From: Nipponacmea schrenckii
Taxonomy: Eukaryota > Mollusca > Gastropoda > Lottiidae
Length of the DNA: 64,000 bases
Assembly: GCA_030562195.1 (NCBI GenBank)
Contig: JAUJPP010000003.1
Span: 42,910,602-42,974,601, forward strand
Direction of reading: 5' to 3'
Shown: piece after piece, positions 34,001 through 44,372 of the stretch
Position numbering within the stretch: the stretch's first letter is position 1
How the letters are laid out: each line of letters opens with the position of its first letter
Translations under genes and position numbers: made by a program
Notes under the pieces: model-generated
Seen by the model: only the letters and a program-made list of their open reading frames with translations
Database searches by the model: none
Told to the model about the DNA's origin: nothing

Positions 34001-36711
34001 TGTTCATGGAGCTATTTTACTCGAAAGGAGAGTTGTTGGACGAGCCATTGCAGAGGATCCATGTTTTGGAATGAGACGTATGTCCCAAAAGCCCTCATTT
34101 CTGTTTTAGGGTATTGTCTTTTAAATTGTGGGTAGCAAATGTGAAATTTACGCAATTTTCTTTTACAAATATCGGATTCTTTGTTTCTCACAACCAATAC
34201 CATTCGTATTTTTCAGGTTATTCTATGAGGAATTATAATGATTTTGATGCCTTGGATAAATTAAAAACAATTAAAAGGTAGGAATAGTTCAAAAATGCTC
34301 ATAAATACGTTTATTATTTTTATGAGTTTTTTTGGTTTTATCCAATAATTCTATGTCAATCAAACTCATATGAAAAAAATATGAAAAATTTGAGTCTATA
34401 TATAATTTAATATTTCAAATTATATCTCTTTGATTTAAAGCTACATCGACGAAAACCTGGTCTTTGAAAGTTTGCAATTATCGTTAAAGATAGCTTGCAA
34501 ATAAAAACTTTTCAGTAAGGTTACAATAAGTGGAATGAAATATTCAACCTTCCACCATATATTTTTTTCTAGGGTCTCTAGTTTCATTAAAAACTGTCAA
34601 GAATTGTACCTAACTCAACTCATTCAATATTTTTCGGTATTTTTATGATTTGCAACAGGGTTCACTCTTAATAATATTTTGATATTTTTAATTCTTAATA
34701 AGGCTCATTCTTGGTTGATATTAAACAATTTCAACGAGTTTTGTCAAAAATGAATGTTTAGAGTGTTCACAAGCCAAAAGTTGAAAGCGTTTTTGAAAAC
34801 AATCGCAATAACTGACACTAAATATTTTTCGATTTATCTGATTTTCAATAGGGTTTATCCTTGTGAGAAAACAAATACTAAAGCCAAGCTTCATCAAAAT
34901 CCATTCAAAATTGTTCTTTCTAGAGTATTTACGAGTTAAATTGAACGCGTTTTCAAAAACAAGGGCAATAACTTGTACTAAATATTTTTCGATTTTCAAT
35001 AGGGTTCATCCTTGGGAGAAAACAAATACTCAAGCCAAGTTTCATCAAAATCCATTAAAAATTGTTCTTTCTAGAGTGTTTACAAGCTAAAATTGAACGC
35101 GTTTTCAAGAACAAGGGCTATAACTGACACTAAATATATTTCGATTTATTTGATTTATAATAGGGTTCATCCTTGGGTAAAAACAAATACTCAAGCCAAG
35201 TTTTATCAAAATCCATTAAGAATTGTTTTTTCTAGAGTGTTTACAAGCTAAAACTGAACGCGTTTTCAAAAAGAAGGGCAATTACTGATACTAAATATTT
35301 TTTGATTTAACTGAATTTCAATAGGGTTCATCCTTAGATAATTACAAATACTCATGCCAAGTTACATCAAAATGGTTCAAGAATTGTGACTTGTAGAGTG
35401 TTTACAAGGCAAAAATCCAACACATTTTATAGAACAAGGGCAATAATTCGTATCAAATATATTTCGATATTTTCTATTTTCAAAAGGGTTCATCCTTGAG
35501 TGATATTAAACAATTTCAACAAGTTTTGACAAAATCGGCCAATAACTGTGCTTTTTAGAGTGTTTTAAAGCCAAAAATTGAACGCGTTTTCAAACACAAG
35601 GGCAATAACTGATATTAATTTTTTTTCGATATTACTGGTTTTCAATAGGCTTCATCCTTGGGTGATAACAAATACTCAAGCCAAGTTTCATCAAAATCCA
35701 TTAAGAATTGTTCTCTCAAGAGTGTTTACAAGCTAAAATTGAACGCGTTTTCAAGAACAAGGGCAATAACTCATACTAAATGTTTTTCATTTTCGCTAAT
35801 TTTCAATAGGGTTTGTCCTTGAGTTATAACATACTCTCACACCAAGTTTCATCAAAATCAGGCAAGAATTGCACATTGTAGAGTGTTTACGAGCCATTCA
35901 AGAACAATGGCAAAAACTCATACTATTTTTTTTCCGATTTCGCTGATTTTCAACAGGGTTCATCCTTGCGTGATCATAAACACTCATATAAAGTTTCAAT
36001 TAAATCCGTCAAGAATTGCACCTTGTAGAGTGTTTACGAGCAATTGTGGACGGACGAACGGACCGACAGACGGACGGAAGGACGGAAGGACGGACGGGTG
36101 TGGGTGACGACAATATACGCCCCCCATTTCACGTGGGCGTATAAAAAAGAGGGCAACTGCTCAAATATTAACTTGATTTTCTAATACATACATAGTGATT
36201 ATGTAAATCTGTAGTGACCTGACATTTCTACAGCTTCCCCAAGGAGTGTGAACGGAAAAACGCCAGACGAATTGCATCTATAAAGAAGGATATGAAAATA
36301 TAAATCAAAGCTCTTAATGTCAATGTACCATGTCAGAATTTATTCCGCACATTCCGTTTTCGGTTTGTAATGTGACTGTTACATAATAATAATAAAATAT
36401 ATAAAAACACAGACATTCGTTTTAACAATATTATATTTCAGTGAACCACATTTTATGCTCTCTTCTCTGTCGTGTTTACTGTTACGTAAAATTCCAGAAA
36501 ATATTAACCAAATTCTATTTCTGTACTTTTCAGACGAGTTTCGTTTAGAAGAAATCAACAAGCAGAGCCAAGAACGTGTAGAGGATGGAGGGCACCGTGT
36601 ATACCATGGACATCTGAACCAGGAGAAGCCTGTTGTACTAGTGCAAATTTAGTATGTCGATGTAATTTATGGATGCAGAATTGTCGATGTGTCGGTCGTA
36701 CCTGGGGATGA
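25073..36711 (+). CDS. Agatoxin-like peptide (ALP) precursor, three coding exons
   Basis: Coding exons are 25073-25148, 34217-34277 and 36534-36711. Donors are AGAG|GTAAGG and AAAAG|GTAGGA; acceptors are TTTTTCAG and CTTTTCAG. Phases agree: one leftover base, then two, and a stop TGA at 36709-36711. The product is 104 residues. Exon 1 is a hydrophobic signal peptide (MWNSIIILSVFLML). Exon 2 plus the junction gives a propeptide ending in basic sites KRR (45-47) and RR (51-52). Exon 3 carries eight cysteines at 61, 68, 79, 80, 87, 89, 96 and 98, that is C-x6-C-x10-CC-x6-CxC-x6-CxC, with the signature CRCNLW..NCRC typical of agatoxin-like neuropeptides. The C-terminal Gly104 could donate an amide to Trp103. 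It is probably a secreted inhibitor-cystine-knot neuropeptide or hormone, not a venom component; that role is inferred. A 5' UTR acceptor may lie at about 25045 (TTTTCTAG). Exon 3 is certain; the exon 1 and 2 links are strong by phase but need a transcript. Confidence 0.85.
26737..27465. repeat. Duplicated 0.7-kb segment, copy 1, with 21-bp flanking direct repeats
   Basis: About 26756-27447 is nearly identical to 28224-28919, both containing a poly-C tract and a poly-T tract. Copy 1 is bounded by an exact 21-bp direct repeat at 26737-26757 and 27445-27465 (core ATAATCTTAGCGTTCAG). This repeat is not present around copy 2. The whole lies in intron 1 of the ALP gene. The open frame at 27215-27493 is a shadow in repeat sequence. 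Confidence 0.8.
28224..28919. repeat. Duplicated 0.7-kb segment, copy 2
   Basis: Same orientation as copy 1, about 1.47 kb downstream, differing by scattered substitutions and small indels (near 28740 and 28808). Similarity ends on both copies at GAAGGTGTCTAC. No coding potential was recognised. Confidence 0.8.
28920..31559. other. ALP intron 1, unannotated AT-rich part
   Basis: No exon, RNA gene or repeat was recognised. The open frame 30486-30722 is hydrophobic by composition but has no family resemblance or splice context. Confidence 0.4.
31560..31915 (-). repeat. Dispersed repeat with TAATTAG/CTAATTA core, minus copy
   Basis: Read on the minus strand this matches 39215-39500. Shared blocks are AGAGCTCTT..TTGGCCA, TTCATTCTAAGACCTATTA, the AATTTCTCTTCGTAATTAGG core and a block ending near TGCA(C/T)TTATCGAATA. 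It abuts the LINE fragment at 31916, which appears to have landed at its edge. Confidence 0.7.
31916..33325 (-). mobile_element. 5'-truncated LINE with RNase H domain (I/LOA-type)
   Basis: On the minus strand, a linker (VKPKTPIRYSFLEGYPPSNT, about 33310-33250) leads to an RNase H domain with the acidic motif TDGSK (about 33158), YTAELLAIRDAI (about 33058) and ILSDSVRSLQSI (about 32990). SWIPSHV...QADCIAKDSL follows at about 32860-32810, with several residues lost between the two halves. A C-terminal Cys/His block then has CRCGHVATRTHLLIQC (about 32575-32530) and ends at the stop near 32430. Frameshifts near 33120 and 32720 show decay. 31916-32430 would be 3' UTR, ending in ACC repeats (31916-31935 read in reverse). 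A 24-bp A tract at 32284-32306 interrupts it. The RT and endonuclease are absent, typical of 5' truncation. Confidence 0.8.
34640..36150 (+). repeat. Long TATACGCCCAC-family module array in ALP intron 2
   Basis: About nine modules of roughly 150 bp are built from phrases such as TTTTCAATAGGGTTCATCCT, AAGTTTCATCAAAATCCATT and AACGCGTTTTCAAGAACAAG. The array ends in a GGACGGA-type tract (36050-36095), GTGACGACAATATACGCC, and a hairpin ATACGCCC...GGGCGTAT (about 36113-36141). It lies between exons 2 and 3 of the ALP gene. Three short open frames inside it reflect the modules. Confidence 0.8.
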
Positions 36712-37130
36712 AATGATTCCATCAATGTATTTAGTGATGTATTAGACCGTCACTGAACCAAACAAACATTTGAATGAATTTTATCATTTACACAAATGCA
36801 CTCGGCACTTCATTTTTAAAATAACTTGGCCATTTGCTTTACATTGTCATTTATAACAGCACCATGTTTTCGTAGGAAATATTGAGTTAAGAGAACTTTA
36901 ACTTATTGTCTAATGGTACTGATAGTTTTATTTCATAGTTAAGTTCCAGTCCCCTGTACATGATTTTTCAAGTTCATAGGTTATCTTGTTTTCTACTGTC
37001 TTTACTGAACATTATATTTTCTTTGACCAACAAGAAAATATTCTGGTGTAAAGTAAAGTTAAATTAATTATCTTGAACTGATACTTTACAGCTGCTCTCT
37101 TTAATCGTTTTATTTCATTGTCTTGTGTCA

Positions 37131-37136
37131 AATAAA
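37131..37136 (+). terminator. Poly(A) signal of the ALP gene
   Basis: AATAAA lies about 420 bp after the stop at 36711 and is followed by T/G-rich sequence (TCTCTTTTGGTTTTT). The 3' UTR would therefore run from 36712 to about 37155. Confidence 0.6.
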
Positions 37137-37159
37137 TTCTCTTTTGGTTTTTATTATTC

Positions 37160-39214
37160 TTTTATCTGTTAAGCTACTTTCAGCAACGTCTGCAAAATTA
37201 TATTGAAGCCAATATCACTGTTGGAAAGGATTAAACGATGAAAATGATTTTGAGACCGATTTTCATTGAAAAGCAAAATAAGTTATAAACGAAATCTTTA
37301 AATATGCATACACATCAGTCGCTAGAAGGTAAAAATCAAACAACTATACTTATTATCCCATATACAAAACCTAGTTTGAAGATCGTAATCTAATATCAGG
37401 TTGCCAGAATCCGCATTTCAGATCTCAAGTTCTAACGAAGTACAAGTTTTACAAAAATAATACAATAAAATTATTTTTGAATGAATTATGATTACGAAAT
37501 CCACCTTTCAAATACTCCTCATTCTATAATCAATATAAATTCTTTATAAACTGTCTGGCTTTCGAACAAAATTGATCGGTGACATGTTTTCACCCAGAAA
37601 GTTCAAATCAACTTTTTTACTCTGGTAGTTTTAAGTTTTGACGGTAGGAAAGTTGTGAACGCCACAGTTTTGCGTTTCATCAAAGAATATCCCTCATATC
37701 GGTAATGGACGGTACATGAAGGTAATTAACAGCATAAAAGAAAGCATGTCAGAAGCTTTGATGTAGACATAAATGTCATCTGGAACAAAACCTAGTTTGA
37801 TTGCTATAAATTCTACAAACATACATATATACATATAATAACATATAATATTTTGAAGATGACTTTGTGTGAAACTTGTTTTTTTCTATTACACATGGGA
37901 ATTCCAAAAAGGTTTTATTCCGACCTCACTTCATGACCGAACGACTGAAAGTGAACCCGATAGAAACATCACAACAATTCAACAAAATTGTGTTCCTAAC
38001 TTTTACTACCACTTGGTGTCCATTACAGCCAAATTTTGATTGTTCATAACTCTTCTGGCAGGTTGATACTTATTCTTATTGGCACCAATAAAAGTACCTT
38101 ACTAAGAATGTAAAATAACTTGACCTGTTCTTAGCACCCTGGTTAAATTCCACGTTCTAAATTCAATACAGCGCCCTACACAGATTTGGACTTTTGGTTC
38201 TTTTGAACAAAACAGTATTTGATTAAAAGATGATCGTGAACTTTCAACACAATAAGATTTAGATGAAAGAAGTATCACAACAATTAGGAATATCTAAGAA
38301 AAATGCATAATCTGAAAATCTTAGAGACATTAATTGATTTTACAAAAGCTTCCAAGTTTGTGCATTTCCAAAACTTTTTTTCGGCTTATAAGAAAATAGA
38401 TGTGTTTTTTTTAGTTTCTGAATATTAACAAGATCCCAGAATTAATAATTTCATCATATGAAACTTCATCAGACCTGATTAAATTACCAACTTTGTGTAT
38501 ACTGATTAATTATCGATAATTTGGCATCCAAATCTTTGCCGATAAAATTATCAGTCAGATGTCAGATTTCATCAAATTAATTTTTTTTATGTAGGAGAGG
38601 AAATGTTTGAAATATTGGATGAGTTGTATGGCATGGTCCTTAAAATAGTGGAAAGAAATGTGTAATACTGAGGTGATAAAGATATGCATGTATGTCATAT
38701 GACACAAACAAAACGATTAAATTTTGAAACTTTAATTGGGCAGACTTATTGTGGTGTTTAGACTTGGTTACATACTATACACTGATATCTATAGTCACGA
38801 AACCATGGGCAAGTACAGAATACTCTTTTATTTTGCTAGTACAAATACATACAATCTATACATCTTATGTCGGTTATCAATGCACGAGTGCTATAATATG
38901 TCTTTCTTATATCTTGCTACCGTGATACATCTGAACTACTATCATCTGTTTGCAAAGAGAAGCAACAAATATATAAATACCATAAAACAAAATAATATAA
39001 TATACACTTTAAAGGCATACTGCGTCTTAGCATGAACATAAAATTTTAGTTCTCAAGAAAGATCAATATATTCATCAGTGAACTTACCTGGTGTCATAAA
39101 GCAACAGAATACCTCAAATTATTAGGCGTTTTTTCAATAATCAAATGCATCGTATTGGAAAATTACTTTGTTTTTTCTGGATTTTTATTTATTGTTATGT
39201 TATATAAGGCAGCA
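37160..39214. other. Intergenic AT-rich DNA, nothing recognised
   Basis: No exon or RNA gene was recognised downstream of the ALP gene. The open frame 38736-39035 has no family resemblance. Confidence 0.4.
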
Positions 39215-39570
39215 GATATAGTTACTGATGAATAGAGCTCTTATTGGCCAAGTTGAAATTTCAAATTTTATGTTCATTCTAAGACCTATTAAAGTCCAAC
39301 CGGGGAATTTCTCTTCGTAATTAGGTTAATTACGAGTTAATTAGGAATTTCTCTTCGTAATTAGGCTAATTACGAGTTAATTAGGAATTAACTAGTAGGT
39401 GCATTTATCGAATACATAAAAAATAAGACTATATCATTGATTTGCGTATAAAATTAATAACAATTTTTTAACGATGTTTTTCTCATCTAATTTTTTTTAT
39501 ATTTACTGATGAATAGAGCACTTATTGGCCACGTTTAAAAGTTTATGTTCATTCTAAGACCTATTATCAC
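39215..39570 (+). repeat. Dispersed repeat with TAATTAG/CTAATTA core, plus copy and a second partial copy
   Basis: 39215-39500 is the reverse complement of 31560-31915. It differs in carrying its TTCTCTTCGTAATTAGG core twice in tandem (about 39306-39346 and 39347-39388, 42-bp period). A further partial copy of its 5' end (GATGAATAGAGCACTTATTG) follows at about 39507-39570. Confidence 0.7.
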
Positions 39571-42500
39571 TTTACTAGAATATGTTGTAAATAGTGTCTT
39601 CGACCTACAACATACTGCAACCTATTTTGGTGACAAGTGAATAGTGGGAAGAGAACATGATGTATTTCACCTGGAATTTCTTTTGTTCGAAGTGGAGAGA
39701 AGTCAAAGAGTGGCGAGGGATCAGGCAGCAGTCACGGTACACTATACTGTATTCGGTAGTGCGAATGATTGGTGTATCAAAGCAGACACTGAACGGAGAT
39801 TAGCTTACCCACAACACATAGTGGCTACGTCCAAATGTAGTGTTATGGTCCGAAACTAATATGGGAACCAAGTTGAAAAGCTGAATTGCTATACCTTTAA
39901 TTGGTCTTTTGCTGAGTTAAGTTCCACTAAGTCCCATTTCAGTCTAGTGGTATTCTGGGTGTAAAGTTGACTTGTTTGCTCATAATGTTAAGAGTACTGT
40001 TGTCATTGTTTAGTCTTTCTAATATGTAGTTCAGAATCTTGATGAGAACCAAGTTATATTGGTAAAACAGTTCATCATCTTTTTCGTTTGATGAATCTAT
40101 TTGGCATTGAATTCAACCAAATTGTTGACACTCCAAGTTTTGTGGTCGAAACAGGTTTTAAGCGATCAAAGGTCCCGCCCTGATTTACCAAATTTATTGC
40201 ATTTTACATTTTAATACTTAAAATGTCTGGAAAGTAATCAACGATTGTGATGACTAGTTTCAATCTACATGTTATTTTATATATTAAAGTCCGGTAAAAT
40301 GTTTGATTTATAAAGCACTGCAGAAGACAGTTATAGTGTATATAGTATCACTCCTCATTTAGTCCCTAGTGTTTGAATATAGTTATAACATCCAATTGTT
40401 TGAATAAACTGATTTTTTTGATAACACGGTAAATAACCACTCATACGTTAATAGCCAGCGAAAATGACTGAACCCCGACTCTTTTACCATTTTTTATTGA
40501 AGAGGGAAGAATACTCATGTATTTTTCAGTTTGTACAACATCCGAAGTCTCAATGAATGACCAATGCTGCCAGTTTAGACCTTATAGTTATTATTATGAT
40601 TTAAAACTTGTGAATACGGTATTTCTTACAAATATCAAGGGAGATCGTGATATTACTTTCAGACTTTGAGTTAGAAATCACTGAATAGGTAGACTAATTT
40701 TCATAATTAGGTATTAGTAAGTCGAACCCTTATGTATAATTATACACATCGAAGGCTACATTATGTACAGATAATTCACTGTCATTTAAGAACAAATATT
40801 TTAATCACAAGTCTGTTCATTATGTTACTTTAGGCACACTCCTCTAAGGCACACGTTGATTTAGTTTAACAGTTAACATAGGCATCGTGTTATTTAGGCA
40901 CAGTGATTTAAGCACTTCAATTAATAATAAGCACATATTCACTTAGGCACTCACTTTCAAGCACATTTTTATTCGACACAGTGTTATTTCGGCATTGGCT
41001 GATTTGTAATATCTTCCAGTTCGAAAACAATCATTCTAGATGGCACTATTCTTCATTGGTTGAAATTATAACCCAAAAATGAAGCCTATCGAAAATGGGA
41101 AAAATTATAAAATGTAGCTTCTTTTTTGTTAACAAACATCGTTTTTGCAACTCGTACTGATTCCTATAATCCTACGAATTTCATTGAAAACGATTGAGAA
41201 TTGTAGCTTCTATTGCATTCACAAACAAACTGTAACGTCTTTGTAAAAACTAATTTCAGGGCAATAAATAACTAAAAAATCATTCTTCATGTTTCTTTCT
41301 ATGGTGAAATGGTATAATCAAATTTTTTCGGTGTGTATCACTTGAGTCCTGTGTAAGGTCGTAATTGTGGTACAGGTTTGATCTGAAATATTTCTGATTT
41401 AGATAAGCTAGGATATTTTCTTTCTCGGGGCTTTTCTTTTTTTACGTAACCATATAAAAAATATGTTATTGTACAGAAAATGATGAGTAGGAACTTCTTT
41501 TAAATTATAATAACCTTCCTGATGAAGCCCTTTAACAACATTGGCACTGATTACCGCTCTCATTAAGGAAGTAGTTAAAGGTATAATACTTCTTAGGAGC
41601 ATGAAATTTTATTTTCACTCAAACTTATCAAACTGCAATAACAGAACCAACTATTATTTTTCCTCCTTCGGACTTAAACCTGGCTCCACCAAAAGATGTG
41701 AATATTAAATAATATGTCCATGTAAAACTCTTTTTCCAATAAATTCTTGAAATTCATGAGAGACAGCATATTATATTTCATTTTGAACTTCGAGAAGTTT
41801 AAGCGTTTTTAGGCTGAATAATTTGATGTGTTCCTAATGAACAGTATTTGTCAGTTTACTTGGATTGATTAAAATAAAATTGACTTATCATGTCGTTGAG
41901 TGTACTGGCCTATTGTTCTTGTGCTTGTCTGTCATCGTTTTCACGTTCGAAAGAAATCCATTAGTTACCCGAGAGACAATCAGACATTATCTCAGTCCTT
42001 TCTGAATGGCTTACCAAAAGCTTTTAAAATTGTCTGAACTCTCTAATTCAATTGAGAAAATTAAATTACCCACAAAACTATCATCAAATGCAGGAGAATG
42101 AGGGAATTAATGTGGAAATAACACAGACTAAATTGAAATGAACAGTGACCCTTGTATTAGAGGTCTAAACGGGCTACATTAGTGAAATACATGTAGTGGA
42201 AATTGCCAACCTAGTTTCGAGACGTATGATGAATATTTATTTACATTTGTCAATACCAAATTCCCGAATAACTCTGTAATATATAATAGAATAGTTGTTG
42301 TCCAGATCCGACACACCATGCCATATATCGTTTGTACTTCATCAACTCATTTCAGCCAGGAGTCTTGAGATTTAAAATGTGTTCTGGAAATAATATCCTA
42401 TCTTGTTTGGGTTATTTAAATATACTGCGTGGTAAGCAAATGATTATTAGATTAGACTAGTGAGTTGCGATAACGTGACTATGAACATTATCTCTCTATT

Positions 42501-44372
42501 AATAAATATAAGATATATAAACCAAAATATTAATCAAAGTGGACACCTTATCGTAAAATATCTTGTCGTATACATGTATTTACAGGAGATCACTTTCGCC
42601 AAAGATTCCCAGATTAAAAACACAATTAGTGAAGACTTACAAATATAAAGAAGAAGAGTAGAGGAATTTCCATGTAAAGTACTTTGACGGCGGAAAATCA
42701 CTACACAGTTCTAATGAATTAAACGCAAAATTTAGCGGGCAAGATGTTAGCCTTTTATGGCAGAGTCAATGATCAAAAGATCAAAAACTTGGTGTTAATT
42801 GAGTTTAATCGAACGGTACAGAACCAGATGAGGCCTATCACATTCAAAATGTATCCTTCTATTCTTATTTCTACCCCTATTTTTTATGTTTGGATTTAGA
42901 GGGGTTGACTACAGGTTGTGGCTTGAGCAAAGATAACCAAACAAATGGTTCAATTGACAACAACTCCTTTTTTATTCAAGAATGAAAGGTCCAGACAAAT
43001 CTTTCTTACGTCTGATAGCAAAGTTGTCTAGAATGAAGAATTTACAATCATGATTTAATCAGATCTGTCGCAAAATACTAAGTAACATTTTTCTTAGGTT
43101 GACAAAAGCTATATACTAGTTGACCAGCCGATGACCTAATGTTAAAGGTCAAAAGGTGGCGCCATCTGACTTTTGTAATGGCAAACTTTTCGACTCCCGT
43201 CTAAATTTCAACGTAAAAGTTCGAAATTGGTGTAGCTTTAGATTTTCTTTCCACTCATTTTCTCTTGGTACAACTCTTTATTTGTTTCAAATTTGTCCTG
43301 TGATTTCAAAAACGTCAAAACGAAATGGTCTTGCAGTTCCTCTCTTAAGAGGCCACCTTCACTCAGTGACCATTTTTGAATATTCCCTTGAGTGGTCTCT
43401 GAATGCAGGTTCTACTGTAGATTCAAAAGTTGTCATACTACATTTTTCCTGGCAGTAAAAGTCAATATCAAAAGATCTTGTAAGATTTGATAAGCTTAAT
43501 CTTTTTGAATAAGTAGTGCATCTTGGTCCGCTTGTATCTAGAGCAGTACAAAAAATGATAGTTAGCCAGGCAGCTTCTTTTGAAAGAGAATATTTGAAAT
43601 TTGCTATATGTTGGTAACATTTGAACAACAAAAGAGCAATTATCTGTTTTCTTTAAATCACAATATGGAAACTAACGAAGTTTGGTTTTGTCTTCAACCT
43701 TTCACCATCAAAGAGTCTGGTACTTTACTGTCGGGGGAATTTTTAGAGGAAATATCGCGGGGCCTTTTGCTTCTAGTACGAGCCAAGTATGGTGTTACAA
43801 TTAAAAAAACACATGTTGCGGGAGTTTACTGGAGCTGAACTGAACAATAAATTGGCTGACATTGTGGTCTTTTATTATTCAGGCAAAATAAATGAGTGTA
43901 ATCACCAATAAAAAGTTATAATAACGTATAATATATGTAGACTATGTAGTGTAAATGCATTATTCTTTAAACGTTCCGGATTGTGGATAGATTTACAGAT
44001 ACATTTTCACAATGTTAATCGAAGGTCCCTGCAATAGCTTGACATTGTGTAAATGATCGATGACCGCTGTGAATCTGACTGTAATTAATTTCCTTCAACA
44101 CATATTAGTATAATAATCCCTATCATTATCCTGTAGGGTAGAGATATTTACCAAAATGAAAATATGACAAAGTAAACAGTTGAAACAATGTGTACAATAA
44201 AACGTAATAGTAATATATCATAAGATTGTGTTAAGTTATTTAATATTTTTAGAAGTTTGACATTATTAAGTTTACGAGTTATCAAACCATTTTACTATCT
44301 CTATACAGTCACATGGACGGTCATTAATTAATAGGCTATGTTCATTTCGAGTAGTGTGCAGTAATAGATGAA
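39571..44372. other. Intergenic DNA with decayed repeats
   Basis: Three things are visible. About 40830-40990 is a degenerate tandem series on a TTAGGCACA-like word. About 41130-41290 retains phrases of the TATACGCCCAC-family modules (GAATTGTAGCTTCTATTGCA). About 43150-43640 holds open frames on both strands that look like decayed repeat DNA rather than exons. No convincing gene was found. Confidence 0.45.

Noticed and set aside
34754..35090. Repeated similar open frames in ALP intron 2
   Set aside because: They recur with the repeat modules and encode the same phrases in each; not genes.
36241..36290. Candidate alternative ALP propeptide exon after a TTTCTACAG acceptor
   Set aside because: The frame that would fit reaches a stop without any GT donor, whereas 34217-34277 fits both phases exactly.
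36455..36652. Open frame of 65 codons across the ALP third exon
   Set aside because: It is in a different frame from the cysteine-rich domain, begins in intron sequence, and has no family resemblance; treated as a shadow, apart from the exon-skipping idea listed as a finding.
43156..43640. Open frames on both strands of 80-100 codons
   Set aside because: They look somewhat protein-like but lack splice borders, are interrupted in flanking frames, and match no family I recognise; more likely decayed repeat DNA.
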